A stretch of DNA of 64,000 nucleotides, taken from Cyathus striatus (Eukaryota > Basidiomycota > Agaricomycetes > Agaricales > Nidulariaceae). The translations under genes were made by a program, and so were the position numbers. The stretch lies in contig JAOVFP010000006.1 in the NCBI GenBank assembly GCA_025738555.1, positions 1,054,001 to 1,118,000 of the forward strand. The letters run 5' to 3'. Below are positions 23,370 to 35,426 of the stretch, piece after piece; within the stretch, counting starts at the first letter, position 1; each line of letters begins with the position of its first letter. The notes beneath the pieces are model-generated. The model ran no database searches and was not told the origin of the DNA. It saw only the letters and a program-made list of their open reading frames with translations.

Positions 23370-24622
23370 ATGAATGATAAAACGTGGGTCGTGTTCCTAG
23401 GTATAGTATCTGCCCTCTGTTATCATTTCTTAGCTGATTTGATTCGCGTTACAGTTACTACTACAGTATTCCATGGATTGGCAATACTGTCGACCTGTTT
23501 TCGTCTATACCATCGGTTTCGAAATCGGAGACTGTGGTGGGATGACTTTTGGGCTTTAGTATCAATGCTGGTAACTATTGTCGTTCTCGGAGCTTTTGTG
23601 GCTCTACCGTTCCGCACCCTTTGTGTGTAGTCGAGTGTCTTTCGTGAATACCTAAAGCCCTTCATTCATTTATATTCTTGACAGTCACAAAGTCGAAAAC
23701 GATGGTCACCTTTGGCTACTGGCTCACGATGCTGTCGTACACTACCGCTCTGTGGTAAGTTGCCTCCGCCAATGCTTCTAACAGTCCACTTTCTCAAGTT
23801 TCAATGGTACTTAGGTCTGCCAGAATGAGTGTTGCAGTAACTATTGTTCGTCTATTCAACGAAGGGAGAGCAAGACGTTGTGCAAAAGTAATGTGTATCA
23901 TTTTTGCTCTGGCCTGGACAGCTTTGGTGGTGCAAAAGTTCTCTAATTGCGGGACGTTTACGGTTCTGAGCTGGCGCTGTCCTATTAGCCATGTAACAGC
24001 CTACCTTGAGCTATCAAGTGAGTTTCTTTCCAGTTACATTTTATACTACATTTATGCTTACTATGATATAGCTGATATTGTTGCTGATATTTGGTTGCTC
24101 AGTGCCCCGATGTACATGCTTTGGAAAATCAGGCTTCCCTCTCGTAGGCATCAACGACTTATACGGGCTGTGTTTGCCTGCGACGTGCTAGTCACTGTGC
24201 CTAGCATTGTCCACATCGTGTACATTGTTCGTAAGAACCAGCCAGCCATAGGGATCAGCGCACAGTTCCAGGTCAGCTACAAATGCGTAACGAATCGCAG
24301 TAGATTTACAAATTTGCACCCTTAGGTCTCGACGTCATTGATAGTCTGCAATCTTTTGGTGGTAGTTACCTATGTGTACCGGGCATTCCGGCGCAATGTA
24401 GAGGAGAGTTCAGACTCTTCGGATAAGTCTACAATATCAACCCCACCAAGAGGCAGCGCTATGCCGCTTCCACAGCATAGCAACAACCTACCATCTCAGG
24501 AGAGTAGCATCCCACTGTCGCTTACTGAAATCTCCACCATCATTACGGATTCCGATCCCATTTCGACATTCCGGTCAGAACTACAATCTGCTTCCAGCAT
24601 TAGTCAAACGCGAACAATCTAG
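23370..24622 (+). CDS. rhodopsin-like integral membrane protein, copy 1
   Basis: Six exons (23370-23400, 23455-23622, 23685-23754, 23815-24017, 24072-24271, 24326-24622) give 322 aa. Key stretches are HGLAILSTCFRLYHRFRNRR LWWDDFWA in the first helices and loop, FGYWLTMLSYTTALW, SARMSVAVTIVRLFNEGRAR, ADIWLLSAPMYMLWKIRLPS and STSLIVCNLLVVVTYVYRAF. The R..L-WWDD motif and helix pattern match the fungal seven-helix rhodopsin-domain/SAT4-type membrane proteins, which lie in the plasma membrane; ligand and partner are unknown. The C-terminal 80 residues are Ser/Thr-rich and cytoplasmic by analogy. Every intron position and phase matches the downstream paralog at 25168. The short first exon (MNDKTWVVFL) was chosen because the paralog has an equally short one. 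Confidence 0.75.
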
Positions 24623-25167
24623 ATCTTAACTTGATCTTCAATACTACCCTTAGCATATCCAATACATCATGTTCCTTACTTCACTAATCTGTCTATTCAG
24701 TGCTCTTGGGTCGGTTTCATGCAACTGCCTATAAGGTAATTTGTTCAAAGTATATACGAGTGTGCACCGAAGTACCCTAACTGCTGCTTGGGCCCTGGCG
24801 CTTTTCTACTGGACGATTGTACAAAAATATCTTCGAACATCGGGTACAATCGAACTTCAGGGTACACTGAATGGACCGGCAATATATCAACTAATTGGAA
24901 GCTCTCTGTCAAACAAACTACAGTTCAACATCAATTCAACATATCTACCCATTTTAGGACAAACATAAATGTACATAATTGCTTCCAGCGGTGGCGTCGA
25001 GTGCCAGTCGTAACTATTTCCCCGCTTCTCTAATCCGCCCCCAAGCCTTATTAGCAGCAGCTCTTGGGATTGACGAAATAGGATTGGCAAACCTGGACAC
25101 CGGCTTACATGCCTGAGAGGGTATTCACATCACGTAACATTTACATTTAGAGAGGTTGGTGGACAAT
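24623..25167. other. spacer between the two rhodopsin-like genes
   Basis: About 545 bp of intergenic sequence. It holds the 3' UTR of copy 1 and the promoter of copy 2. No separate gene is supported. Confidence 0.5.
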
Positions 25168-26447
25168 ATGCCTACCTGCGCCATCTTGGGTGCGTGGGCT
25201 ACTGTCGTCAAGACTCAAAGGACTTACCCTTTACACACGATCGTCCAGTGAGCACAATGTTCTTGTATGGACTGGCCATTGTCTCTACATGCTTCCGCCT
25301 CTTCCACCGGATGAGAACTCGTCGACTTTGGTGGGACGACTTCTGGGCGTTTTTCGCGCTTACAGCGACCATTATGCTCATGACAGTATTTCTGGTGTTA
25401 CCAACGGGTCCTGACTTGCGTGCGTCCAGCTCGTTACTTTGCCGTGTTTAACTTATCAATTATTATGCTCTACCAGTCGCGAAACCAATGGAGATTCAGC
25501 TGTTCTCATACTGGGCAACTTTGGTATCATTCACTTGTGCGCTCTGGTATGTATCATCTTACTTGACCTCCGCGGATTTTGAGCCGAAGTCGATCCCTCA
25601 TCTACAGGGCCGCTCGCGCGACAGTAGCTGTCACCATCATCCGTCTACTCCCGGAAGGTCGTATGCGCCTGTGTTCAAAAATGATGGCTGGGATCTTCGG
25701 GATGATGTGGATTACATTGATGGTACAGAAGTTTTTCATCTGTGGAAAATTCAGTCTTACAAGCTGGACTTGCCATACCCCAAAATCGACCGGGTACCTG
25801 GAATTGTCAAGTATGGACACGTTCAGCTGCTGCTCTGATGCAAGAGCTGATACATACTGAAATGCTATAGCTGACATCACTGCAGATGCATGGCTTCTCG
25901 GTGCTCCAGCGTACATGCTACTACAGATGAATCTATCCAGGCGGCATCATCGTTTGATACAGGTTATATTTGGTTGTGACATCCTCGTAACCGCGACCAG
26001 TATCGTCCACAGTGTATTCATCCTTCGGCAGGATCAATCGGCAGTAGGGTTGAGTGGACATTTCCAGGTGCGTTGTCGTATAAAAACTATTAGGACAAGT
26101 ATGCGATCTTGCTGGGCTGATCCCGCTAGGTGTCAACATCCTTGATCGTTTCCAACCTTCTTGTAGTGGTCACATACGTATACCGGATATTCTGCAACGA
26201 TGTAGACATCGAGTCGAGCAACGATTCGACATCTGAGTCGAAGCACGACAATAGTCTGGCAACACGGGCAAGCAACATAGTTTCCGTAAACAGTGCGGGA
26301 ACGACGTCGCGGTTGACATTTACAGTAATTTCTACCACCAACACTTCTAATTTATTTCATCCTTTTCGTTCCTCAAGATTCTCAGAGCCTACCCCTAACA
26401 GACACTCAGCCACTGCAGAACGTATTATCAAGACGTACTTCACATAA
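25168..26447 (+). CDS. rhodopsin-like integral membrane protein, copy 2
   Basis: Six exons (25168-25189, 25249-25419, 25477-25546, 25608-25810, 25871-26067, 26130-26447) give 326 aa. It parallels copy 1 throughout: YGLAIVSTCFRLFHRMRTRR LWWDDFWAF, FSYWATLVSFTCALW, AARATVAVTIIRLLPEGRMR, ADAWLLGAPAYMLLQMNLSR and STSLIVSNLLVVVTYVYRIF. Seven membrane helices are expected, with a Ser/Thr-rich tail. Exons 3 and 4 are the same length as in copy 1 (70 and 203 nt), so the pair arose by tandem duplication. The tails share little similarity, suggesting relaxed constraint there or different signalling partners. No function is assigned beyond membership of the fungal rhodopsin-domain family. Confidence 0.75.
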
Positions 26448-27383
26448 CTCGATACCTTACTCTTAAGGCATGTAGTACCGACCATATAATATCACACGTC
26501 CAATCAAGAAGTGATTCAGAATAGCAAGCATATATTACGAATAATAGTGGCAACAATATACTAGACGAAGGTGTGGATAATATGAACAATAATCTGTGGA
26601 AGTAGGAGTAAGCATCTTGAAAGAAAAGACAAATAAATTGGCAAAAGGCAATATAAAACAACATATTGAGCTCAGGTATTCGATGCATATCAACAAGACT
26701 CCACTCCCCCCTCCATTTTGTACACCGGAGAGTTTGGGATAGGAGGAAGTCAGTCTGTCCGCCCATCGAGAAAATTATCATCAAAGAAAAATAAAGGAAT
26801 AAAGGGAAGCTAAAGCAAACGGAAATAAACTCACCGCTCGTACCTCATAGGATCCCAATCGCGTTACCAATAAACAGCCTGAAAAAGGGGTGTTAGCAAA
26901 CGATATTTTAAAAGCAAATAACAACGGCGTCAGACAAGGCTGAAATCGATAAAGTATTCCACATAAAATTCGGAATGTGGTAAAGTATGGTATATCATTG
27001 AATCATCACACTGGAAGAGATGGACAATAAAATTTGAACACACCTATGGAACCTCGAAATGATTGTTGGAGGACGCGAAGGAAGAAGGATGGATGAAGGA
27101 AAGACGCTAAAAAAAGTTTTACAAAAAGTTACCGCAGTTTAAATCTCCGACAAGGCGGTAACTGAAAATAGGAATCCCGTGACTCGACGATAAGTAATCT
27201 TCGAGGAGTTTCTTGACAATTCATGAAGTATCTACCACAAAAATATATCTTCTTGTATAACCACTGCTGAAGCGCTGACGGACTGCCTTTCTATTCCTTC
27301 CGCCTCGTCGTAATAATTTCTTCTTGCTACTTACTACTAACACAGGAATCTCTCATTAAAAACTTCACCTAAACTTTCCAGCT
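26448..27383. other. intergenic, FES1 promoter
   Basis: About 0.9 kb of AT-rich sequence between the membrane-protein pair and FES1. No exon was recognised. Confidence 0.45.
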
Positions 27384-28838
27384 ATGCAATCTCTTCTGCG
27401 ATGGTCAATCGAGAATTCGACACCGCTAGACAGCGCGCCCAGCGATCGTCCTCCAGCACAAATGAAGGACCTTGATCCTGCAATTATTGATATGATTCTG
27501 GGGAAGCCTGACTCAGAGTTAATGAAAGAAGCTACGGCAGTTGCTGTCGACAGATCTCGCAGTGAAGATGACCGAGTGGATGCATTGGATAACCTTGAAA
27601 TGGTGCGTTCAGATTGCTTTTGATACAGCTTCTTCTGACGGAGTAACTATGCAGCTAATTGAGCAAATCGACAATGCGAATAGTATGTAAAACTCTATTT
27701 TGGAAATGCAGTTCGAATGTTAACCAATGATTTAGATCTGAGTGTCTTGAACCTTTGGGAGCCTTTAGAAGCCTTGGTATCTGCAGAAGACTCTACTTCC
27801 GAGATTAAAAGGCAGGCTTTGTGGGTCATCGGTACCGCTATACAGAACAATCCCAAGGCGCAAGATGTAGTAAGTGCCCGTTTCACGAGCTTATACCATT
27901 CAGCAACTCAGAATCCCTGTTTCTTAGTACCTATCGCACAACCCTCTCTCAACGATTCTTTCCTTCCTGACGTCTTCTTCTCACTCAACTGTTGACCTCC
28001 GTTCAAAAGCTATATATGTGCTATCTGGACTATTGAAACACAATGCCCCTGCGGTGGAGGCTCTCGGAAAACCGGGACTTAATGGCTGGGAGATACTTCG
28101 CGACTCGCTTGAGGGTAAGTTTATATGATATTTTTCATCTACTTTTTTCGCTTATATTTGCCATAAAGACCCAGCAATCACAGTTCGCAGAAAAGCCATT
28201 TTCCTTCTCAGCACCCTCCTCATTCCGTCAACAATAATTCACGCCCAGCCGCCCCGTGCTGCACCACTACTGGTTGGAGGTAGTAACGATAGTACCTCTG
28301 CGATGCCGATTCCTTCGACACAAGGGTCAGCCATCGCGGGTGGCATCAGCGGACCTGCTGCACCCGCTTTGCATACCCCTGATGAACCTACGCCCGAGCC
28401 AATTCATGATAACTCTCATGCACCACATCTGAAGGACCCTTCGCGGACTAACACGTCTCCCCTCACTTTTCGCGCTTTCCACGAGCACGGCATCGTTGAC
28501 GCTATCATCTCAGCTGTTACCTCGCCTTTGCCACACGGTGTTGACGGAGAAAATACGGAGGCCGACGCGGACTTCGAAGAAAAGGCGGTGAGGTGAGTAT
28601 TGAGAGTAGCTTATGCGCTACTTGCTCCATATCTTCGTACTCATCCGATCCTTGTATCCGTTATAGGCTATTGCATACTTATGCAGTTACGTGTCAAGGC
28701 ACATTTTCAGCTGAGCAGAAGCAAACATTAGAAACATGGCTTAAGGAGCAGAAAGGCTCGGAAGGGTTGAAGGAGCTGGCGGAGAGGTGGAGTTTGGCAG
28801 CTGATGAGATTAAGGCGCTGTTTGCTGTGGTAGCTTGA
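27384..28838 (+). CDS. FES1: Hsp70 nucleotide exchange factor Fes1
   Basis: Six exons (27384-27602, 27655-27682, 27736-27869, 27928-28114, 28169-28592, 28667-28838) join in phase to 387 aa. The N-terminus MQSLLRWSIENSTPLDS is the Fes1 signature. Armadillo-like helical repeats follow: LVSAEDSTSEIKRQALWVIG TAIQNNPKAQD, RSKAIYVLSGLLKHNAPAVE and DPAITVRRKAIFLLSTLLIP. A Pro/Ala/Ser-rich insert of about 100 residues precedes a conserved C-terminal helical end (GLKELAERWSLAADEIKALF). Fes1/HspBP1 proteins bind the ATPase domain of cytosolic Hsp70 and release ADP, aiding protein folding and quality control. The low-complexity insert makes it longer than the yeast protein (about 290 aa). Exon 2 is only 28 nt. 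All boundaries are standard GT-AG. Confidence 0.9.
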
Positions 28839-29059
28839 TTGAGGAGATCGTAAAGTAGTACTTGTACACTATATTGTATAATACTTTCCTTGTGCATGAC
28901 TTTAGAGGGAAAGGCTCTTGCTATGATGCGGGATAATGAGGAGACCTTTGTGCACATCTTGCAGGCAAAAATAAAAGCAATGATATTGGAAGACTTTTGC
29001 TACATATACAATCAAAAATGCAGGGCGATGTTGGTACATAGTATTTTACATTGCACTAT

Positions 29060-32000
29060 TTAGACACGGATACTTTCTGGTGGGCCCAAGTAACTTGGTT
29101 GAATGCCTCCGGTGTCTGTGAGGGGCAACGTCAGAGGCGCTTTACGAGATCTCAAACTGCATACCAATGACAATCTTCTGAACTATGACGGTAGGCTCTA
29201 CCATCGAAATCTGGAGCGTTGTGTGATGAATACGAAAAACAACATAAATCAAATGCCTCTCACCTTCAAAGTATGTTTCCCTGGGTTAACGCCACTAAAA
29301 GTAGTAACGACAGGAACAATCGAATTTGCAACGAATCCATCATTTCCATCCCAGGCGTCAGGAAGATTACCTGGAACAGCATTCGGAATCGGTTGTTTAA
29401 CTTGAAGTGTTTGCGAGTCCATTCCGACAGCAATTAGAAGTGGTTGATCTTGACCAAGTGAGTTCAATGAAGGCGAAAGGTAAGTTGTAACCGTGACATT
29501 GAGGCCTGGGAGTGTGTTGAAGTTGAAAAAGTCGTATTCCCTACAAAAAGCTGTGAGATGATGGTGGCTAGAAATCTCAGGTCACATACAAGCTTGGCCC
29601 CGAACCGGCGGTGAAGTTAGCATCAGTCCGAGGAAGTGGTGTCACACCAGAAACTGTCCTTCCGTAACCCGGTAATTCTGTCCATGTAATACCATTAACA
29701 CTCGAATTCCGAGCAGCATGAGCTGCTTCCATTGAAATCACGCCCGTGCCCTCCACAAATCCTATATCGGCTCGGTAAGCGACATGGAATAATAGCAAGG
29801 AATCCGGCAACAACTACCTTTGAAGTCACCGGGAAGCGCATTTTTCTGGGCATTGAACATCACCGTTACAGTGAGAGGTGGTTGACCGGAAGCTGTGGCG
29901 TTGAAGGTAAGTACAGCATTACTCTGGCCATTTGGAAGTTTGCTCCAGTCTGGTGAAGCGAAAACACGCTGTTCAGGAGAATTCTGGGCATTCACAGTGC
30001 CTTTAGAAGGTGAGACAGAGAGCCACGAGGCATTGCTCGATACTGTGAACGTGAACCCAATGGGGCCACCTGCCCCGACATCAATGTATCGGTTTGGAAT
30101 AGGAGAGAAATTGTCAATGGTAATGGTAGGAGGTGGACAGCTATAGCCTTGGCTACATTGGTTTGGATTATCGCCAGGCCTACCAGCTGTCTTAGACATA
30201 AACTTTTACGCGGGAAAAAAAATACGATACCATGCTCCTAAGGTCCCTTCTGGAACTATGCGCATGACACCTGCCAAATTTTGTTTATTTTTCTGCATGC
30301 GTGTTACCATTGGCATGCTAGCATCGAAATTAGAGACAAGTTAGCAGGGATAGGCCTGAAAGGTCTACGCACGTATTTGTCATTGGCTGTTGCCAGTAGT
30401 AATATCCAACGTCTGGTCAAAGTTGAGTGGGTACGTATCGACAATTAGCAATGTTACATACGGGTCTGATCCATCATACTGCCCACGGATTGTTACCATT
30501 AAGAATGGCAATAAAAAGAATAAGTCTACTACTCACTGCTGCCATTTCCCGTCCAACAAGTTATCATACTGCGTTTCCAAATCAAAGTCATTCTCAAATA
30601 GTTGTTCAACTTGGTCTGCAAGAGCGTTGACGCTGTACTATCCACAAGTCCACTAATTAGCTGAATATTTACAGAGCAGAGAAATTCTTACTCTAGCCTG
30701 AGATGCTCTCAAATTGTTCATCCCAGCTGAAATTAACTTTAAAACGTTATGTTGAGAAAGGATTCGGCATAATACGATGGCACATTTACCATGTTTCCGA
30801 GATTAGCACTTGCAAGAACAGGGTGTTGGACCATCTGGAAGAAAGCAGGCTTAGTTCCTGCTGGTAAGCTATTATAAATGGCAGTTGAGGCGTTCTGAAG
30901 TCGTGACCACTCCTCTAAAACGTTATCAGCCCTTGAGATCTATAGTAAGCCACTGTAATGATCAGCATATGGTATCACGTACTCCCTATAGTTTATAAGA
31001 CTGAAAGTCGTGGAATTCAGTAGTTCAGGTTTCCTTCTTGCATTGAACCTTGTGAGATTCGCAACGACCTGTGCAACTTGTCCAGCTACCGAGGGAGAAA
31101 CGTCGAACTCCCTTTGGGCCCAGGACGTCACGAAGTCTCCTACATTGTTACTATTCCAGATTGAAGAGTTCCATCCGTACGAAATGAAAAACTCGGTTTC
31201 ACGTTCATATGGTTTAAGGTCTCCTACGTTCAAGATCCATAACTGTGTGGCATCGTATTCAATAGCAGTCGACATTTGCTCCAACACCTATCAGTAGCGT
31301 GAGGATTGCTAGTTGGTTAATATTTCCTTAGAATTTTACCTTCTCTACTTGGGTTGTCTAAATGAAAATTCAAAATCACGAAATTTCGTCAATATCAAAC
31401 ATAACTACTTACGGTGATCCACTTGTAGTCGCGTGGGTCGCCAACCTACAGTTAGAATTTGTAAATAACATATGACATGCTTTAGAAGTTAAGCGCATAC
31501 ATAGTCGAACTAGTATAGAAGTCAATAAAACGCGCAAGGAAGAAAAATGTGACACATACATGATAGTATACACCAGAGCCTCCAGACCTATTGCGTTCGC
31601 TCGCAACAGGGAATCGACGAATATTTCCCCAACTATGTTATATCTATTTAGCATATTGCATCAGGGTCTTCGTAGAAACATAACGAACTTGTCATCCGAC
31701 CATAGGAGGGTCACATAGTCAGGAACACGCATTCCATCATCATAGTATCCCTCGACTTCCTTGTCTAAAAAATGTTTTTTTAGGTAAATTTCTGCTGTGA
31801 GAAAGTGGAACTAACAAAGAGCCCAAATCTGGGGAATTTTCGAGACATCGGTATCATTTCCGTAAACTTCCTCCAAAATCTGGGTTTGGTTCCCAATTAC
31901 ATCTTCCAAAAGTGCTATATTTGTGGTTTCGGAAAGAGGTACTAAAAGTAGGTCGAAATTAGAGTAATCTTCTGGAGTGGAGTAAAGAGACTTACGGTCT

Positions 32001-33349
32001 CCAAACCCACGCATTCCGATGGTGTACACCGATTCAAACGGTTTCGCGCGTTGAGCACCTTCGAGCCAAAATTGATTGATGTTCGCAGCATTCGTGGTGT
32101 AATCCCAAGGTCCCTTCCCGAAGATATTAAATTCGTTCGGTGTGGAGCGCATCATAGGTTCTTGATGACTTCAACAATTTCAATTTTGACGAAATAGGTG
32201 AGAATTGGTACAGCATTACCTTGTACCCATAACTACTCCATAGTAGTCGGCGAGAGGCTGATTTTGAGGATCATCGACAGCGAAAGCACTAAAATAAAGA
32301 ATGGCGTTGAATATCTACATGAAACTATAGGAGAGGTAAATCTCGAACCTGCCCCAGATCGCTGAGCACATGATGAGAACATATGATGTATCTAAAGTAG
32401 CACTGAGACTTACCGGGCCAAAGATAATTCCCCTTCATGCGGAGTATCAGCTCAAAACTAAAATAACATCCATAAGTGTGTCCTTCGTGAAAATTCTAAA
32501 TATACGTACAGCTTCGTGTAAAAGAAGTGGTTAAACGGTGAACCCGTGTACGGAGAACCAGTACCATTGGTAAATTTAACCGCAGCCCAATTTTGCAACG
32601 CAGGTTGCTCATCATTAAGGAAAATGCCTCGGTATTTGACAGTTGGAGAGCCATGAGAACAGCCAGTAGAAGAAACAAATAACTGGGATTGCTTAGTGGT
32701 CGGAACATCAGCCCACCTTAAGTATTTTAAGAGCCCGGCCCGTGAGATTGGTGCTTATGTAGAAGCAACGTTTGACATACCAATACCAAGGGGATACGCC
32801 TATATGTCGTCAATAAGTTAAAATTGAAAGCCGTCTGGAGTGGACAAATTACGTACCGAACTGTTCAGAATGATCGTACAGTGCGAATATCGTGCCTCTT
32901 TTGTCCGCTCCGATAATGACATATGCACTGTCCACTCCAGGTAGAGGGTTCTTTACCACTCGCGCCATGAAAGCCTCCCATTGTCCGTCGATGGAGGAAA
33001 CATCCAGCTTCGTTGAGTTCACTATCTGGTTGATTAACGAGGATTTTCCGAGTGTGCCTATTATAATAGGTAAAGCATTTTTGCCGATGGACGCCAAGCT
33101 CGAGGAAGTGACGTTCTTGAACGAAGGCTTTATGCTGGTAACTTCCTCAATGTCGGAAACAAAGTCAGATGCAGCAATTTGGACGCCAGGCCAGTCATCT
33201 GGAGAAATAAGAACAGGAGCAGCTTGTCGATTGTTAACGACTGAGAATGATGATGGCGAGGATTTGAAAGAAACACAAGTGGCTTGTCCAATAGCGTAAA
33301 CGTGTCGAACAAGCGCGCATAGCCCTAGGACGGCGATGAAACGCGTCAT
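29060..33349 (-). CDS. secreted GH115 alpha-glucuronidase
   Basis: By eye I can follow 25 exons in unbroken phase from a signal peptide (MTRFIAVLGLCALVRHVYA) at 33349 to the stop at 29060. Family landmarks in order: GVSPWYWWADVPTT, YRGIFLNDEQPALQNWA, FNHFFYTKLFELILRMKGNY LWPAIW, DPQNQPLADYYGVVMGTSHQ EPMMRSTP, WDYTTNAANINQFWLEGAQR, TIGMRGFGD, PDYVTLLWSDDNWGNIRRFP, YYHFDYVGDPRDYKW, DQTHVGYYYWQQPM, and in the C-terminal part GAWPGDNPNQCSQGY, then IVIDTGGIQPSYLGPPES. GH115 enzymes remove (4-O-methyl-)glucuronic acid from glucuronoxylan outside the cell, assisting xylanases. Two micro-exons are needed: 9 nt (31501-31509, FDY) and 18 nt (31340-31357, TTQVEK). Length, about 970 aa, fits the family. 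Nothing is broken. Confidence 0.9.
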
Positions 33350-34587
33350 TTTGAACGGCGTCGACGTGTATGCCTAGAATTCATAATTCCTTAGGCCATT
33401 TTATATCTCTCAAGAAAAACTATGAAAATATGCGAGGTTACGACACAACATCACGAGAGCGAGATGTATAGTCTTGTGACTTGTGGATAAATGTCGGACT
33501 GGAATAAATGGCGGGCGCAGAGCGGATAGAATTGCATGGTCCACACTTTTCCATGTGAACAATGGGCTATTCCTGGTCATGTTTGCTTTCCCCTTATCGC
33601 TAGAGAAATCAAGTACAATAGATGATGCCGTTTTCCCGAGGAAAGTAGGCAGAAAACGAGTAACTTTGCCAAAGATGCTGCCAACATTATTGCTTCTTGA
33701 CTGGAAGTAGCAGATAGACTGATATATGCGCTTTAAAATTAGTCCAAGAAGAGCTGGTACACACAACCAACCAGAAGATTCATTGAACCAGTTACGAATG
33801 AACCCCAGAAGACAGAAGTATAAGTGATTTTCCGACTGCGGGGGCTCCGTGCTACGATAATTTGAAGTCCTCGCACTGGCAGGTCCTGCCCTGAGTAGAT
33901 GCCGCGACGTTGACTGAAATATCTCTTCATGACACAGTGAATCTGATTGCACAGAAAGAACCACATTCCGCTACGGAAGTTTCGATCTGGACTTCCGTCT
34001 TCATGAGCATCATGAGGCCAGCCCGCCTTGCTGTCGAAATTGTCTTAGAGCCATACTAGCCGAGATAATGCACCGAAATTGGCGGACATGTTGAGATCCG
34101 TAGGAGTGAAAGAACTCGACTTGATGCAAGAGCGGGCCGAGACATAGAAGTAGACGAAGGTTGGAGCTGAAGATAGACTCAATGACGATGAAGGTATTTG
34201 GAAAAGAAGCTTAGAAGTCAACAAGGTCAACCATACATAGGATGCGGAGTTCCGGGCCGTTGCGTTATTCGAATTGAGGCGGTTCCGCTGTCCCCACCAC
34301 GTGCTTATTTTAGCAACAAGTACTGTCAAGCCCTACGTTACTGTACTATATCCTGTTTACTAGAACTTGCTACGTGTTTACTACAGAAAGATATACTTAT
34401 ACTTACTACTATTACGGCATGCGGAATGTTTTGTAACTCCTATTCTGAAGTTGGATAGATAATAATCGAGAGATAGCATCAGTCCAGCTAGTTAGGTGAA
34501 CCTTGCATTCATTTAAAGTATACAGTAAATTCTATGTGCAATTCCTCAATGGTGTCTAAAGTGTGCTTATGGTCATGTATCCGATAC
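33350..34587. other. intergenic upstream of GH115
   Basis: This holds the GH115 promoter on the left and the 3' flank of the flavodoxin-like gene on the right. The ORFs here (for example minus strand 33410-33964) have no protein-like composition or splice support. Confidence 0.4.
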
Positions 34588-35426
34588 TTAGAACTGAACC
34601 TTAGCCACTGTCTCGTAAAAAGTCTTTCCGTGGATATGAGCAACCTCGAGCTCCAAGGCGGAGGGAAGACGAGAACCATCACCAGCAGCAATGGTACCAG
34701 CACCCCATGGAGATCCTAAAAACAATCAGAAATAAGACAAGGATTTGAGCTGCAGGCAGTACATACCACCATGAACTTCAGTGATGTTTCCCAATTGGGC
34801 AAAAGCGTGCTTGTAACCGAGGGGTACAAAGATGATCCCGTGGTGAGCGAAGGTAGACATAGTGTTCAGTGCGGTGGCTTCCTGGCCACCTCCCATACTG
34901 CCGGTGGAAACGAAGACTCCAGCATATTTGCCGGCGAGCTTTCCGTTGGCCCACAATTGACCAGTGGCATCCCAGAATGCCTGAGACAATTAAAAATGAT
35001 GAGTGAGAAGCGCCGGGAACAAGTACGATAAGCGGGGTGCAAGCGTACCTTCCATTGTGCGGGCATAGAGCCGTAACGAGTGGGGATACCCAACAAGAAA
35101 GCGTCGTAAGTAGCAAGGATGTCGGGGGTAATAATAGGATAATCAGGTTTGGCTGGTGCGTGAAGGAGGTCAAGAATATCCTTGGAGAGGGTTTCAGGAA
35201 CTCTGTGAACATACAAATCAGCTCATATGTGTACCTATCAATGTGTGGTACGTACTGGTAGACATCAGCCTTGCCACCTGCAGCTTCAACTCCAGCCTTT
35301 ACGGACTCGGCCACTACATGAAATGTCAACAAACATGTTTTTAAACGAACAGTTAACACTGTACGAACTTTTGGCGATGTGTCCGTACATGGAGTAGATG
35401 ACAATGGCGACCTTAGGAGTAGACAT
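34588..35426 (-). CDS. flavodoxin-like NAD(P)H:quinone oxidoreductase, copy 1
   Basis: Five exons (35426-35369, 35313-35256, 35202-35049, 34980-34767, 34715-34588) give 203 aa, the usual size of the WrbA/Ycp4/Pst2 type IV quinone reductases. The FMN phosphate loop reads [12 protein letters not shown], followed by [20 protein letters not shown]. The second cofactor region is [41 protein letters not shown] and then [21 protein letters not shown], with [20 protein letters not shown] near the C-terminus. The family binds FMN as a homo-oligomer and makes two-electron reductions of quinones, protecting cells from oxidative stress and quinone products of lignin breakdown; fungal members are cytosolic or membrane-associated. 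It stands head to head with copy 2, sharing a 1.25-kb intergenic region. Confidence 0.88.

Noticed and set aside
33410..33964. 184-codon minus-strand ORF upstream of GH115
   Set aside because: No recognisable domain, mixed composition and no homology by eye. Its position fits the GH115 promoter and upstream flank.
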